Assembly (NCBI GenBank): GCA_016285885.1
Contig: JAEERP010000001.1
Coordinates: forward strand, 124,001-188,000
From: Paludibacteraceae bacterium
GTDB lineage: Bacteria > Bacteroidota > Bacteroidia > Bacteroidales > Paludibacteraceae
Length of the DNA: 64,000 bases
Direction: 5' to 3'
Shown: positions 1-10,222 of the stretch, one piece after another
How the letters are laid out: each line of letters begins with the position of its first letter
Numbering within the stretch: position 1 is the first letter of the stretch
Program-made: the position numbers and the translations under genes
Notes under the pieces: model-generated
Told to the model about the DNA's origin: nothing
What the model saw: only the letters and a program-made list of their open reading frames with translations
Databases searched by the model: none

Positions 1-497
1 AGTATTTGGACAAGTCTTCCATGGATGTGCTGATCGGTGAGAATGTCTTCAACGAGGTGGAACTGAAGGGACGTGTCGAAGTGGAGTACGAGAAGTTCTC
101 GAAGAAGGTGCAGATCGAGTCGCGCATCTTGGGCGACATCGCCATCAACCATATCGTGCCTACCGCGGTGGCTTACCAGAACCGTCTGATCGAAAACCTC
201 TGCGGCTTGAAGCAGTTGTTCGATGCAAAGGAGTACGATGTGCTTTCGGAGGATAGGAAGGACCTGATCCGTGAGATCTCCAGCCATGTCACCGCCATCA
301 AGAAGTTGGTGAAGCGCATGACGGAGGAGCGCCACACCGCCAACACGGCGAAGAGCGAGCATGAGACAGCCGTGGTGTACGACAGTGTGGTACGCCCTAC
401 GATGGAGGAGATCCGCTCCCACATCGATGACCTCGAATTGGTGATCGACGATGACTTCTGGCCGATGCCGAAGTACCGTGAGCTGTTGTTCTCTTGA
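1..497 (+). CDS. glnN: Glutamine synthetase type III, C-terminal fragment (runs off left edge)
   Basis: IPTAVAYQNRLIENL..GLKQLF and C-terminal DDxxWPMPKYRELLF are typical of the GSIII C-terminus; reading frame is open to the window edge. Confidence 0.85.
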   Translation, partial: YLDKSSMDVLIGENVFNEVELKGRVEVEYEKFSKKVQIESRILGDIAINHIVPTAVAYQNRLIENLCGLKQLFDAKEYDVLSEDRKDLIREISSHVTAIKKLVKRMTEERHTANTAKSEHETAVVYDSVVRPTMEEIRSHIDDLELVIDDDFWPMPKYRELLFS

Positions 498-520
498 TAA
501 CTCCTTAGGGGTAAAATAGA

Positions 521-566
521 AGACGGGGAAGCAGTCGTGTTTGATCGCTTCCCCGTCTTTCTTTTC
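521..566 (+). terminator. Rho-independent terminator after glnN
   Basis: AGACGGGGAAGC / GCTTCCCCGTCT perfect 12-bp stem followed by T-rich ttcttttct. Confidence 0.8.
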
Positions 567-663
567 TCGGGAGGAGGCACTAGGCGCCGTCACCCGAAAT
601 GTTATCTTAAGGAGTCTATCGGACCTTCGTTTTGTTTGCTAGTCCATGATGTGCGTGATGGTT

Positions 664-1668
664 TTAGTCCCACCAAAAATACCAGAATCTGGAGTCCTTT
701 AATGAGTTGGCAAGGTTCTGTACCGTCTCGCAGCCTTGGGTGACGATGTCTGAGCAAAAACCGAACTGCTGGAGTGCGAGGGCTTTCACCTCTCCTTCCT
801 CCTTCACGGGTTGTTTCACGTAGAATTGCAGGACGTCGCCAGACATGAAGCAAGGAACCGCTCCGTATTTTTCAAACCAATATTTCGCGATGCTTCGGTG
901 TTCCAGCGGTTCAGGGCTTTCCGCACCGCCGAATGGTAGGTAGCAGAATACGTCGTAGACTGATTGCACCGGCACATCGACGAAGCATAGGATGTTGTCG
1001 CTTTGGCTTAGTATGATAGAGCTTAACGCATCACATTCAGCCGATTCCTTCCCCCAGGCGATCATATCGTTATCCCAATCTATGTCACCATCCGATGTGT
1101 AGATCTCCTTCGTCTCATCGAAACGGTTCTTGAGAATGCCCTCCGCATTTTCATAAGGCGTGCTCAACTTGCTTTGAATGAAGGCATCCATGTCAGACAG
1201 ATGCTCTTCGTATTCAATCAACAGATTATCGATCAGTATACTATCCAACTCCACCATGACACGGACGAACCCTGGATTCGGTTGCTCAGCCATGCGCAGG
1301 TATAAATCGGTCAGTTGATCTTCCGTGATGTTGTTGCAGCTGACGATGTGGGCGATTTTGCATCCAGTCTTTTCGATGATGTTGATGGCTTTTCCCGCCT
1401 CGTCGCTCACCTTGATCTGCGTCTCCGTTTTGGGCGTCTCCACTGGTAGCTCGGATTCCTGCGGTTTTTCGGATTCCTGCGTCTTCCCCGATTCTTGTGG
1501 CTTTTCAGCGTATTCAGGGCTTTCGGTATTCTTAGGGGTGGTCTCCTGACTCTTCTCCTTTCCCTCCTCGGCAGTCTGTTTCAGCTTAGCCTTGAGGTAT
1601 GCGGCTGCGATGGGAGCTAAGGCGGCGACAGATAATTTTATTAAGTTTTTAATTGTTTGTCGATCCAT
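664..1668 (-). CDS. Hypothetical protein with Glu/Pro/Thr-rich low-complexity N-terminal segment
   Basis: 334-aa ORF; N-terminal hydrophobic stretch then EKPQESGKTQESEKPQESELP repeats. Confidence 0.6.
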   Translation of the reverse strand: MDRQTIKNLIKLSVAALAPIAAAYLKAKLKQTAEEGKEKSQETTPKNTESPEYAEKPQESGKTQESEKPQESELPVETPKTETQIKVSDEAGKAINIIEKTGCKIAHIVSCNNITEDQLTDLYLRMAEQPNPGFVRVMVELDSILIDNLLIEYEEHLSDMDAFIQSKLSTPYENAEGILKNRFDETKEIYTSDGDIDWDNDMIAWGKESAECDALSSIILSQSDNILCFVDVPVQSVYDVFCYLPFGGAESPEPLEHRSIAKYWFEKYGAVPCFMSGDVLQFYVKQPVKEEGEVKALALQQFGFCSDIVTQGCETVQNLANSLKDSRFWYFWWD

Positions 1669-1713
1669 TTCGCTTGTCTTTTATTGGTTTAATATTGTTT
1701 ACTCCTCTTCTTC

Positions 1714-2343
1714 TCACTCATTGACGAAGACGGTGCACTTCGCTGTCACATTTCCCACGGAGGCAGATACGGTGGTTTCACCTTCAGCCATAGCGGTGAT
1801 TGTGCCGTCCGTTTCGACGGTTGCCACTGCATTGTTGTCGGAACTCCAGACGATGGATTTTTGGGTTGATCCCTCAGGATATATCGCTGCGTTGAGTCTT
1901 TTCTTCTCTCCGATGTTCAAGTGTAACTCGTTTTTGTTCAGCAATATATCGTTGGCTTTGATAGTCTCTTCCGATTTGACGATGAAACTATCCACCACAT
2001 AGACGGTGTTGCCCCTCCAAGGTAGGGCGTGGAAGTACTCCTTGTAGTAGAGGTCCACGGTGCGGTCGCCCATTTTCATAAGTTCCAGCGCCACGTTTTC
2101 GTCCTCGATGGAGAATATGAACTCGTTGGATTGTATGGTGCCGCCGTTGGCAGGTGCGCTTTTCAGTCCGTTCTGGATGATTTTGCCCTCATAGGTTTTG
2201 AAGACATAACCCTTTTTCATCACGTAGTTCAGTTCACCGCTCTTAACGCCCTCGCCGAAGACATAGTAGTATCGGAAGTAGAAGAAGGCTGCCAAGCCTA
2301 AAAGCACAAATAGGAATGTGAAGATGACAATTTTAAGTTTCAT
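1714..2343 (-). CDS. Membrane-anchored protein with a BIG2 (bacterial Ig-like) domain
   Basis: N-terminal TM; LNIGEKKRLNAAIYPEGSTQKSIVWSSDNNAVATVETDGTITAMAEGETTVSASVGNVTAKCTV is a canonical BIG2 domain. Confidence 0.75.
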   Translation of the reverse strand: MKLKIVIFTFLFVLLGLAAFFYFRYYYVFGEGVKSGELNYVMKKGYVFKTYEGKIIQNGLKSAPANGGTIQSNEFIFSIEDENVALELMKMGDRTVDLYYKEYFHALPWRGNTVYVVDSFIVKSEETIKANDILLNKNELHLNIGEKKRLNAAIYPEGSTQKSIVWSSDNNAVATVETDGTITAMAEGETTVSASVGNVTAKCTVFVNE

Positions 2344-2361
2344 TTTTTTTTCTAAATTATA

Positions 2362-3795
2362 CTAGAAATGATAGTTGTTATTCTTTTTGAATCCGATGAT
2401 TACGCCCATGCCTAAAGTCACCCTTGTGTCTCGCACGTAGCAAGGGATCTTGTGTCCCGACATGGATGCGTAACGCAGAGGGATGTGGTCGATGGCTGCG
2501 AAAAGGTTGATCGGCCCAGCGTTGGCGTTTAGGCCGATGCCGATGTTGTTCCATCCGTCGAACAGGTTGTAGGTGAATGTGCCCGAGAAGTATTCGATAG
2601 GGCGGAAGTTGGCGGAGAGGATAAATTCTTCCCTTGTCGCCTTGCGTTGGAAGAACGTTTTGGAGAGAGCTCCGATGCTTATTTTATCGTCCATGAAGGA
2701 GTATTCTCCACCCACAAGCACTTTGGCGGATAGCCATGCGGTGTAGTGGTTGGGCTTCTCGTTTTTCTTCAGCATTCTTTTGAAGCGGGTTTTGTAGGGG
2801 CTCCACCAACCGCTAAGGGAGTTGTTTTCGTCTAAGTCGTACTCGATACCTTTGTAGCTGAAGGTCTCGCGAGGGTTCAGTTCCTGTACGTTTCCTGTCC
2901 AGGCGAGGAATCCGAGATCCAGGACGCTGGCGGAAATCTTAAACTCCGGGCTGATCTCGTAGCTTGCGCCTGCGTCGATGGAGAATCCGTGGCCTTGCGC
3001 TTTGGTGATTCTACCTCCGTTCGACTCGATGCCGCTGACCCTGTCTGTCTCGGTGGTTGTGATCTCTAGGGTAGGGGTTGTGATGCGGATGTTGCCGCTG
3101 CCGGACACTATCCACTCATCCTCGCATGCGGTGAAGTGTAGGTTTCTTGTGTTGGAGCTCACGTTGGCGTTACCGACCAGGAGTTTCATCTTGGCGCCCA
3201 ACGACAGGTTCTCGTCGATCTTGGCGGAGAGTCCACCCGCATATTCCGTGTAGATGGAGGCGGCGATGGACATGTTGTCGAGATGGAAGTCGAATTTCTC
3301 TCCGTTCTTCATGCCCTCGAATGCGAATTGGAACAATTCCTTAGGGATGGAAATGGATGCCTCCATCTTGTTGCTTACAGAGAAGGTGACGAACAGGTTC
3401 TTGTTGATGCGGTATCCTGCGTCGAACAGGTCTATCTCATAGGCTGCGTGGACCTGCTCACGTCCGTGTAGGGCGTTCATGAACTCGTCTATCGCCATGA
3501 CGTTCTTGTCACAGAAGAGGTATGTCTTATACTTGCCGTCCACTTTTTTAGTCTTGAAGACATCCGTCAGCGTCAGGTCTGTGTTGCCTCCGCCGGCTGC
3601 GATCGTGGAGAAGAAAGGCACACCCACGTATAGTTTCCCGTCCGGTTGGAAGGCTGGGTTGAGGTGGTGCTGACGGTAGTTCTGCTTGTCAAAATAGAGC
3701 GTGTTGGATATTTGTGCAGACAATGTGCAGCAAATCATACCAAATAGAACGAGTAGTAATGTCTTTTTCATTGTGCACATTGTTTTAGAAATCAT
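2362..3795 (-). CDS. DUF5723-type outer-membrane protein
   Basis: Signal peptide, SNTLYFDKQNYRQHHLNPAFQP..., beta-barrel-like alternation; resembles Bacteroidetes DUF5723 proteins. Confidence 0.6.
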   Translation of the reverse strand: MISKTMCTMKKTLLLVLFGMICCTLSAQISNTLYFDKQNYRQHHLNPAFQPDGKLYVGVPFFSTIAAGGGNTDLTLTDVFKTKKVDGKYKTYLFCDKNVMAIDEFMNALHGREQVHAAYEIDLFDAGYRINKNLFVTFSVSNKMEASISIPKELFQFAFEGMKNGEKFDFHLDNMSIAASIYTEYAGGLSAKIDENLSLGAKMKLLVGNANVSSNTRNLHFTACEDEWIVSGSGNIRITTPTLEITTTETDRVSGIESNGGRITKAQGHGFSIDAGASYEISPEFKISASVLDLGFLAWTGNVQELNPRETFSYKGIEYDLDENNSLSGWWSPYKTRFKRMLKKNEKPNHYTAWLSAKVLVGGEYSFMDDKISIGALSKTFFQRKATREEFILSANFRPIEYFSGTFTYNLFDGWNNIGIGLNANAGPINLFAAIDHIPLRYASMSGHKIPCYVRDTRVTLGMGVIIGFKKNNNYHF

Positions 3796-4528
3796 ATTCG
3801 TTTGCTAAAATACCTCCTTTGAAGAAACATGCGATTTTCATCTTCATCGTGTTCTTTTCCGTCAGGATGGTCTGTTCGAAATTCTCCATGACGAACTTAT
3901 ATTCCACATTGATCTGGTCCAACTGGCTCAGTGGTCCCATGTGGGATTTGTTGTAGGTTATAGTGTGTTTCGTGATCGTACTTCCAGAGATGGTCTTGTT
4001 CGTCTCGTTGAATGTCCCTGGTGCGGCGGAGAAGGAGTCCTCTTGGCTGAGTTCTGAGATCTCGACCAGCGTGTTGGTCGTGGTGTCCCTGTGGAGGAAC
4101 GTTAATTTGTAGTCGATCCTCATCGGCAGGCTGTTGTCCACTTCTACCTTTAAGATGCAGGTCTCCACCTTGTCTATCGCGTGTCCATCGCCCACTTTGT
4201 TGTTGAAGAAAAGGTTCGTGAATGAGTCCCTCTCCTCGATATAGGTGCCTTCTTTTACGGCGATTGGAAATTTGATCTTTGTGTTTATGTCTCCTCGGAC
4301 AATCAGTGTCGTGTCCGGCGTGTAGATAATTCCTTTGCTTTTGTTGTGTTTCACAATCTCTTTGAGCGATGCGTTTACTTGTGCGACGGGAACATCTAAT
4401 GCAGTTTGTAGGTATAAACTGTCTGTGTTCACATCACTCAAATCCAGTCCCTCTTCGGTGCAGGAATTCTGTCCACAGAACCAAACGAGAACACCTAATA
4501 TAAGGGTTAAAAATTTGATTTTTCTCAT
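3785..4528 (-). CDS. Hypothetical lipoprotein/secreted protein, overlaps the next gene by 11 bp
   Basis: 247-aa ORF with signal peptide MRKIKFLTLILGVLVWFCGQNSC. Confidence 0.6.
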   Translation of the reverse strand: MRKIKFLTLILGVLVWFCGQNSCTEEGLDLSDVNTDSLYLQTALDVPVAQVNASLKEIVKHNKSKGIIYTPDTTLIVRGDINTKIKFPIAVKEGTYIEERDSFTNLFFNNKVGDGHAIDKVETCILKVEVDNSLPMRIDYKLTFLHRDTTTNTLVEISELSQEDSFSAAPGTFNETNKTISGSTITKHTITYNKSHMGPLSQLDQINVEYKFVMENFEQTILTEKNTMKMKIACFFKGGILANEYDF

Positions 4529-4698
4529 ACCTGTGCGTTTTTTATTTTAACAAAGATAATTCTTTTTCTGAATAAATAACCAATTTAGTTCATGTAATTT
4601 ATGTGGATAAAAATTCTTTTCGTCCGTAAAGTTTTTGTAATTTTGTCGAAAATATGTTTCGGGGAACGGTTGCTCCCCCTTTTTAAAAGATAATACAA

Positions 4699-5100
4699 AT
4701 GGATTTTACTGGTAGAATTATCGCTGTTTTGCCTGAAAGAAGAGGAGAGGGCAAAAATGGACCTTGGATGAGTCAAGAGTATGTGATGGAGCATGACACG
4801 TCTAATGCTCAATATCCCCGTCGCCTGTGCTTCAATGTTTGGGGAGAGCAAAAGATTCATGAGTTCAATATTCAGGAGGGTCAGTTTTATACGGTTAGCG
4901 TGGACATCGATTGCCGCGAGTGGCAGGGTCGTTGGTTCAATGATATCCGTGCGTGGAGGGTGGCTCCGGCAGGATCTCAGGCTTCTCAACCTGTACCGCC
5001 TGCACAACCTGCCATGCCTGCGGGTATGCCGAATGTGCCTACATTCGATGCGCAGTCTAATAACTCCCAGGAGAACGAGGCGGATCAGCTTCCTTTCTGA
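4699..5100 (+). CDS. DUF3127 domain protein
   Basis: TGRIIAVLPERRGEGKNGPWMSQEYVMEH...WGEQKIHEFNIQEGQFYTVSVDIDCREWQGRWFNDIRAWRV matches the DUF3127 pattern. Confidence 0.8.
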   Translation: MDFTGRIIAVLPERRGEGKNGPWMSQEYVMEHDTSNAQYPRRLCFNVWGEQKIHEFNIQEGQFYTVSVDIDCREWQGRWFNDIRAWRVAPAGSQASQPVPPAQPAMPAGMPNVPTFDAQSNNSQENEADQLPF

Positions 5101-5149
5101 TCGGGGAATGACGCGATGAATTAGATTCTCTTTTTAATTCAATCATAGA

Positions 5150-5178
5150 GGGTGTGCCGAGTGGCGCACCCTTTTTTT
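5150..5178 (+). terminator. Terminator after DUF3127 gene
   Basis: GGGTGTGCC gagt GGCGCACCC followed by T7 (one non-Watson-Crick position). Confidence 0.75.
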
Positions 5179-5210
5179 GTCGCATGTCAGTCTGAAAGAA
5201 AATTCTAAAA

Positions 5211-5246
5211 AAAAAACGTGGCTACACCTGATGTGCGCCACGTTTT
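5211..5246 (-). terminator. Terminator of GH5 gene
   Basis: Minus-strand GAAAACGTGGC...GCCACGTTTTTTTTT; lies just 3' of 5265. Confidence 0.75.
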
Positions 5247-5264
5247 CCTGTTGCTTAACTAATA

Positions 5265-6413
5265 TTATTTCCCGATGATGATAGCTGGCAATTCATTGCG
5301 AGTGCCGTCCAAGTTCACGATAGGGAAGTCTCCCTTGTAGCACCAGTGGCAATTAGCGATGTTGTGCTCCTTGAAGATGCTGCAAATGTCCTTGTACCAA
5401 CGCAAACGAACATCTTTGTCTACGAAGAATGGGTATGCGCCGAACTCTCCGCAGTAGAGCTGTAGTCCGAGCGAGTCCGCCTTGTCGATGGCGAGCTTCA
5501 TGTGCTCGTACATGATCTCTTTGTTGTATTCTCCGTTCATTGAGGCGATCTTTTCCTGCTGTTCCTTCGTGAGGGAGTCCAATGCGAGGGTATCCGTCAC
5601 TTGCATGCCTGGGTAGTTGACTTTCCCCGCATAGAAAGCGTAGTCGGTCCAAGGTGCTTGGTGGTGCGTTACCAAGCTAGGCTCGTAGAAGTGATAGCTC
5701 AACATGATGTACTTGTCGTTTTCAGGCACGCGGAGCGAGTCGAACGTTTGAGGAATTTGCCAACGGTTTGAGCCGAATATGATGGTTCTCTCTTTCTCCG
5801 TCTCTCTGATACCGTTCACCATCTTCTCCACCAATTGGTTCCAAGCCTCGCAAGTAGGTGCTACTGGCTCGTTCATCAACTCGTAGGCTAGGCGGTCGTT
5901 TGGATATTGGCTCAGATCTTTTTGGAGATCTTTCCAGATGTTGACGATCTTCTCCTGCTCCTTAGGGTCTTGGAAGAGGGTGTTCGGATGTCCGTTCTCG
6001 TTGTTGAAGTGGTGGGAACGTACGATGTGGAGGTCTACGACGACGTTCAGGCAGTTGCCCAACGCCCAATTGATGGCATTGTGCATCAAGGCGAATGCGC
6101 TGGAGTCTCTGTTCATGGCCTCATCGTACAATTGCTCCTCGTCTACGGCAAGGCGTATGAAGTCGAAGCCCATGGCGGCGATGGAGTCGAAGTCCGCCTT
6201 CGTGATTTTGTTGGCTCTCACTTCCCCTCTGTCGCCCGACTGGGATAGCCAATGGCTGATGTTCACTCCGTTTTGGAGGTACAGGGTCGCATACGAGCTT
6301 TTTTTAGCCTCGCATATCTTCTCTTCGTTCAAATTTTGTTTTTGCTCTGCTGGTTTGTTGCATGACATGAATGCTAACATTAGTGCAGCGATGCTAAGGA
6401 TACGTGTTTTCAT
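5265..6413 (-). CDS. Glycoside hydrolase family 5 (cellulase-type) lipoprotein
   Basis: Lipobox MLAFMSCN; GH5 motifs VVVDLH, YELMNEP (acid/base), YCGEFGAY (nucleophile). Confidence 0.85.
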   Translation of the reverse strand: MKTRILSIAALMLAFMSCNKPAEQKQNLNEEKICEAKKSSYATLYLQNGVNISHWLSQSGDRGEVRANKITKADFDSIAAMGFDFIRLAVDEEQLYDEAMNRDSSAFALMHNAINWALGNCLNVVVDLHIVRSHHFNNENGHPNTLFQDPKEQEKIVNIWKDLQKDLSQYPNDRLAYELMNEPVAPTCEAWNQLVEKMVNGIRETEKERTIIFGSNRWQIPQTFDSLRVPENDKYIMLSYHFYEPSLVTHHQAPWTDYAFYAGKVNYPGMQVTDTLALDSLTKEQQEKIASMNGEYNKEIMYEHMKLAIDKADSLGLQLYCGEFGAYPFFVDKDVRLRWYKDICSIFKEHNIANCHWCYKGDFPIVNLDGTRNELPAIIIGK

Positions 6414-6525
6414 AAATTATATTGTTTTTCAGTAAAAACGTTTATACTTCTTGCGGGGATGTCGTATGGTGACACTCCGGCACGGAGGCTTGGGGGGCGC
6501 TTTATGGGCTAATCCCCTTCCCGCC

Positions 6526-7455
6526 TCATTTCGGGGTGATGATCAATGTCTCTGACTTGGACCCCTCCGTAGAGAGGAAATTCTCCGTGATTTGGTAGGA
6601 GATTAACCAACCCGTTTTGGCGTCGAATGTGGCGGACTCCTGCGAATTAGCCGATATCACCACTTTCTTGTAAGTCTTCATGGACTCTTTGATCTGTTTC
6701 TTCATTTCAGGGCTGTTGGCGTCAAGACCAGTCTCCTTCGCTATGTTTGCCATGTATTTTTCCATCCATTGCTTAATGGAGGCGAGACACTCTTTTTTCG
6801 CGAGTTCCGCATTGGTTTTGATGGTTATTTTATCGCCCGACTTCTCCACTTTTGTGGTGTATTTCGCATTCTTCAGTTGCATCGTCGTGAAGACGATTTC
6901 GGTCGTGCCCTTGGTCTCCTTTTCGGTGTCGTATTCTTTTCCGAAGAATTTGTGTTGGGCTAATACCTCCTTCAGGTTGATCTCCATGAAACTCTTCTCG
7001 TCAGCTGCGAGCATGGTTTTCATGATGCTTGAAATCAATCCGTTAATAGAGGATGCGGCTCCTGCCGTGTCTTTGGTTGTCTCATAGATCTTAAGGTATT
7101 CGTCGAAGTTGTCGACCTTAAGGATCTCTCCGGTTTTGGATACTGTATATGTGGGAACAAATTCCTTTATCTTCTCGAATATCTCTTTCCCTATGATTGA
7201 GGCTGCCATCTCCTCCATTCCTGAGTGGTCAACATAGTTGAGATAGGTGCAGGACATTTTGTAGTCGTTGCTGTCGTCTAATACTTTTATGAGCATGTCG
7301 GTGCTCCCTATGAGCGTCGTGTCCTCGTATTGTGTGACAGCGTATGATCTTGTTTCGCCCGTTTTCCAGTTTGGCTTTAGTATGACTGATTCCGCGAATG
7401 AGGCGGTTGATACTGCTAATAAGCAGAGAGTAGCTAGTAATCCTTTTTTCTTCAT
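6526..7455 (-). CDS. Secreted hypothetical protein (ORF start trimmed to MKKKGLLATLCLLAVSTASFAES)
   Basis: Clear signal peptide starts internally at 7455; the upstream ORF extension is Arg/Lys-rich and unlikely to be coding. Confidence 0.65.
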   Translation of the reverse strand: MKKKGLLATLCLLAVSTASFAESVILKPNWKTGETRSYAVTQYEDTTLIGSTDMLIKVLDDSNDYKMSCTYLNYVDHSGMEEMAASIIGKEIFEKIKEFVPTYTVSKTGEILKVDNFDEYLKIYETTKDTAGAASSINGLISSIMKTMLAADEKSFMEINLKEVLAQHKFFGKEYDTEKETKGTTEIVFTTMQLKNAKYTTKVEKSGDKITIKTNAELAKKECLASIKQWMEKYMANIAKETGLDANSPEMKKQIKESMKTYKKVVISANSQESATFDAKTGWLISYQITENFLSTEGSKSETLIITPK

Positions 7456-7870
7456 GTGAATTTGTTTTTGACAAACGTTTATTTGCGCAAACTTACGAAA
7501 TGGGGCTGTTATTGTCAAATATTTGTCTCTTTTTTTCTTCTGTTTCTGCCGGTTACGATTGCGTAATCCTTGGAGCGATGTTTTTTGCGGTCGATGCTCT
7601 GTTTTTGCCCCGATTTTCGCCTGTTTCGATCTGTTGGAGCGATGTTCGGATGATGGTCTCTTCTCGTGTGTGCTAAGGATTTGATGATTTCCGTATTTGC
7701 TCTTTTTGATGAAAAATAATGATTTTTCCCTGAAATGAGCGGGTTGGGGGAATGTCCCTATGAAAAAAATATGTAAATTCGCGGTGATCTTTTCGATGAC
7801 GTGTATTAGGTTTTCAAGCGTGTCGGTCGAAACTGTCATTTGAAGAAATAGTGTTTCTTATTACATACTT

Positions 7871-9565
7871 ATGGATTACTTGCCATTATTAGTTCTTGCG
7901 GGTTCTGTGGCTTTGCTCATGTACGGTATGAAAGTGATGAGCGAGGGGTTGCAGAAGATGGCCGGCAGCAAATTGCGCCAAGTCCTCGGCAAGATGACAA
8001 CCAATCGTTTCACTGGTCTTTTGACCGGTGCGTTCATAACGACATCTATCCAGTCTTCCACCGCCACGACTGTCATGACGGTCAGTTTCGTGAGTGCAGG
8101 TTTGCTCACGCTGTCGCAGGCGATCTCGGTCATCATGGGTGCCAACATCGGTACGACCGCCACCGCTTGGATCATGGTTTTGGGAGGTAGCGGTAATTAC
8201 ATGCAGTATGTGGTCTATGCGGCCATCGTGGTGGGTATCGCCTGCATCTACTCCAATAAACGGAGGAACATGGGCGAGTTCATCATGGGTCTCGCGTTGT
8301 TGCTCCTCGGACTGACGACGCTGAGTGCGAACGCTAAGGGCATGCACCTCGACCAGAATGTGGCGGTGCAGGAGTTTTTCGGAAAATTAAGCAGCTGGGG
8401 GTACGGTTCGTATCTCCTTTTTTTATTCATCGGAGGCGTGTTGACCTGCTCCGTGCAGAGCTCCGCGGCCATCATGGCCATCACCATGACGCTTTGTTCG
8501 GCGGGTGTGCTGGACATCTACATGGGTATCGCCTTGGTGATGGGTGAGAACATCGGTACGACGGTCACCTCTAATGTGGTGGCGCTCTCGGCTTCCACGC
8601 AGGCCAGACGTGCCGCCATGGCGCACATGGTCTTCAACGTGTTCGGTGTGATCTGGATCTTCTCCATCTTCCCTCATTTCGTGGATTTCGTCTGCTGGAT
8701 GGTGGGTTGCGACCCTCATTCGCAAATGCAGGACAAGTCTATCCTGACGGTCGTGCTGGCTGCCTTCCATACCTCCTTTAACGTATGTAACGTATTGATC
8801 CTGATATGGTTCATCAAGCCGTTGGAGCGTTTGGTGTGCAAGATCATCTCTCCGAAGGCGAACACGGAGGAGGACGAGTCCCGCCTCACCTACATCGGTG
8901 GCGGTTTGCTCTCCACTGCCGAGCTCTCCATCCTGGAGGCTAAGAAGGAGGTGAATGTCTTCGCCACCCGTTGCCATAAGATGTTCCGCTTCGTGCCGGA
9001 GCTGTTGCACACGGAGAAGGGCGAGGATTTCAATAAGCTCTTCACCCGCATCGAGAAGTACGAGAACATCACGGACAATATGGAGGTGCAGATCGCGGAT
9101 TACCTGAACAAGGTCTCCGAGGGTCGATTGAGCGCGGAGAGTAAGACGGAGATCCAGCACATGATGAAGCAGGTGTCGGAGTTGGAGAGCATCGGCGACA
9201 GCTGCTACAACTTGGCGCGCACCATCCGCCGCAGGAGGCAGAACTCGCCGAATGAGGATTTCACAGAGAAGCAGTATGAGCATGTGCATAACATGTTCGA
9301 GTTGGTGGACCAATCCCTGACGCAGATGGAGTACATCGTGAAGTCGCCTGACGTCAGTGTGGCGGATGTGAACAAGTCCATGAATGTGGAGAATGAAATC
9401 AACAACTACCGCAAGCAACTGAAGAACCAGAACGTGGATGACATCAATAACCGCTTGTACAATTACCAACTGGGTGTCTACTATATGGACTTGATCTCCG
9501 AGTGTGAGAAGTTGGGCGATTATGTGGTGAATGTGATCGAGTGCACCGGTTTGCTTAAAAAGTAG
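7871..9565 (+). CDS. Na/Pi cotransporter family protein with C-terminal PhoU-like domain
   Basis: GANIGTTATAWI, QSSTATTVMTVSFV, QSSAAIMAITMTL repeats; PhoU-like helical tail. Confidence 0.88.
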   Translation: MDYLPLLVLAGSVALLMYGMKVMSEGLQKMAGSKLRQVLGKMTTNRFTGLLTGAFITTSIQSSTATTVMTVSFVSAGLLTLSQAISVIMGANIGTTATAWIMVLGGSGNYMQYVVYAAIVVGIACIYSNKRRNMGEFIMGLALLLLGLTTLSANAKGMHLDQNVAVQEFFGKLSSWGYGSYLLFLFIGGVLTCSVQSSAAIMAITMTLCSAGVLDIYMGIALVMGENIGTTVTSNVVALSASTQARRAAMAHMVFNVFGVIWIFSIFPHFVDFVCWMVGCDPHSQMQDKSILTVVLAAFHTSFNVCNVLILIWFIKPLERLVCKIISPKANTEEDESRLTYIGGGLLSTAELSILEAKKEVNVFATRCHKMFRFVPELLHTEKGEDFNKLFTRIEKYENITDNMEVQIADYLNKVSEGRLSAESKTEIQHMMKQVSELESIGDSCYNLARTIRRRRQNSPNEDFTEKQYEHVHNMFELVDQSLTQMEYIVKSPDVSVADVNKSMNVENEINNYRKQLKNQNVDDINNRLYNYQLGVYYMDLISECEKLGDYVVNVIECTGLLKK

Positions 9566-9572
9566 TGCGTAG

Positions 9573-10202
9573 ATGACGGTCTCCGAACGGTATGCGAAGG
9601 TGCTCGCATGGTTCCAAACGAACATGCGGGATGCGGAGAGCGAACTGAACTTCCGGAATCCCTATGAATTACTGGTGGCGGTGATGCTTTCCGCCCAGTG
9701 CACGGACAAGCGGGTGAACATGGTCACCCCCGCCTTCTTTGAACGTTTCCCGGATGCTTTCGCCTTGTCGGAAGGCACGTTCGACGAGGTGTTGTCGTTG
9801 GTGAAGAGCATATCGTACCCTAATTCCAAGGCTGAACATATTTTGTCGATGGCAAAGATGGTCGTTTCCGACTTCAATGGGGAGATCCCCTGCACGATGG
9901 AGGAGCTGACCCGTCTGCCGGGTGTTGGGCGGAAGACGGCCAATGTGATGTTGACCGTGGCCTTCGGTCAGCCAGCCATGCCTGTCGATACGCACGTCTT
10001 CCGTGTCTCCAACCGTATCGGGTTGACGAACCAATCCAAGACGCCGGAGCAGACCGAGAAGATCCTTGTGAAGCATATCCCTCATGACATATTAGGCAAC
10101 GCTCATCATTGGCTGCTGTTGCACGGACGGTATGTCTGCACGGCCAAGAACCCGAAGTGCGGTGAGTGTGGAATCCGTGAGTGGTGTAAGAGCAAGAATT
10201 AA
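9573..10202 (+). CDS. nth: Endonuclease III
   Basis: HhH LPGVGRKTANVML, VDTHVFRVSNRIGL, C-terminal 4Fe-4S C-x6-C-x2-C-x5-C. Confidence 0.93.
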   Translation: MTVSERYAKVLAWFQTNMRDAESELNFRNPYELLVAVMLSAQCTDKRVNMVTPAFFERFPDAFALSEGTFDEVLSLVKSISYPNSKAEHILSMAKMVVSDFNGEIPCTMEELTRLPGVGRKTANVMLTVAFGQPAMPVDTHVFRVSNRIGLTNQSKTPEQTEKILVKHIPHDILGNAHHWLLLHGRYVCTAKNPKCGECGIREWCKSKN

Positions 10203-10222
10203 ACTATATAATTTAACTACAT

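Noticed and set aside
8423-9625. 400-aa minus-strand ORF opposite the Na/Pi cotransporter
   Set aside because: Antisense shadow of a clear membrane protein gene; low-complexity His/Leu/Arg composition, no motifs.
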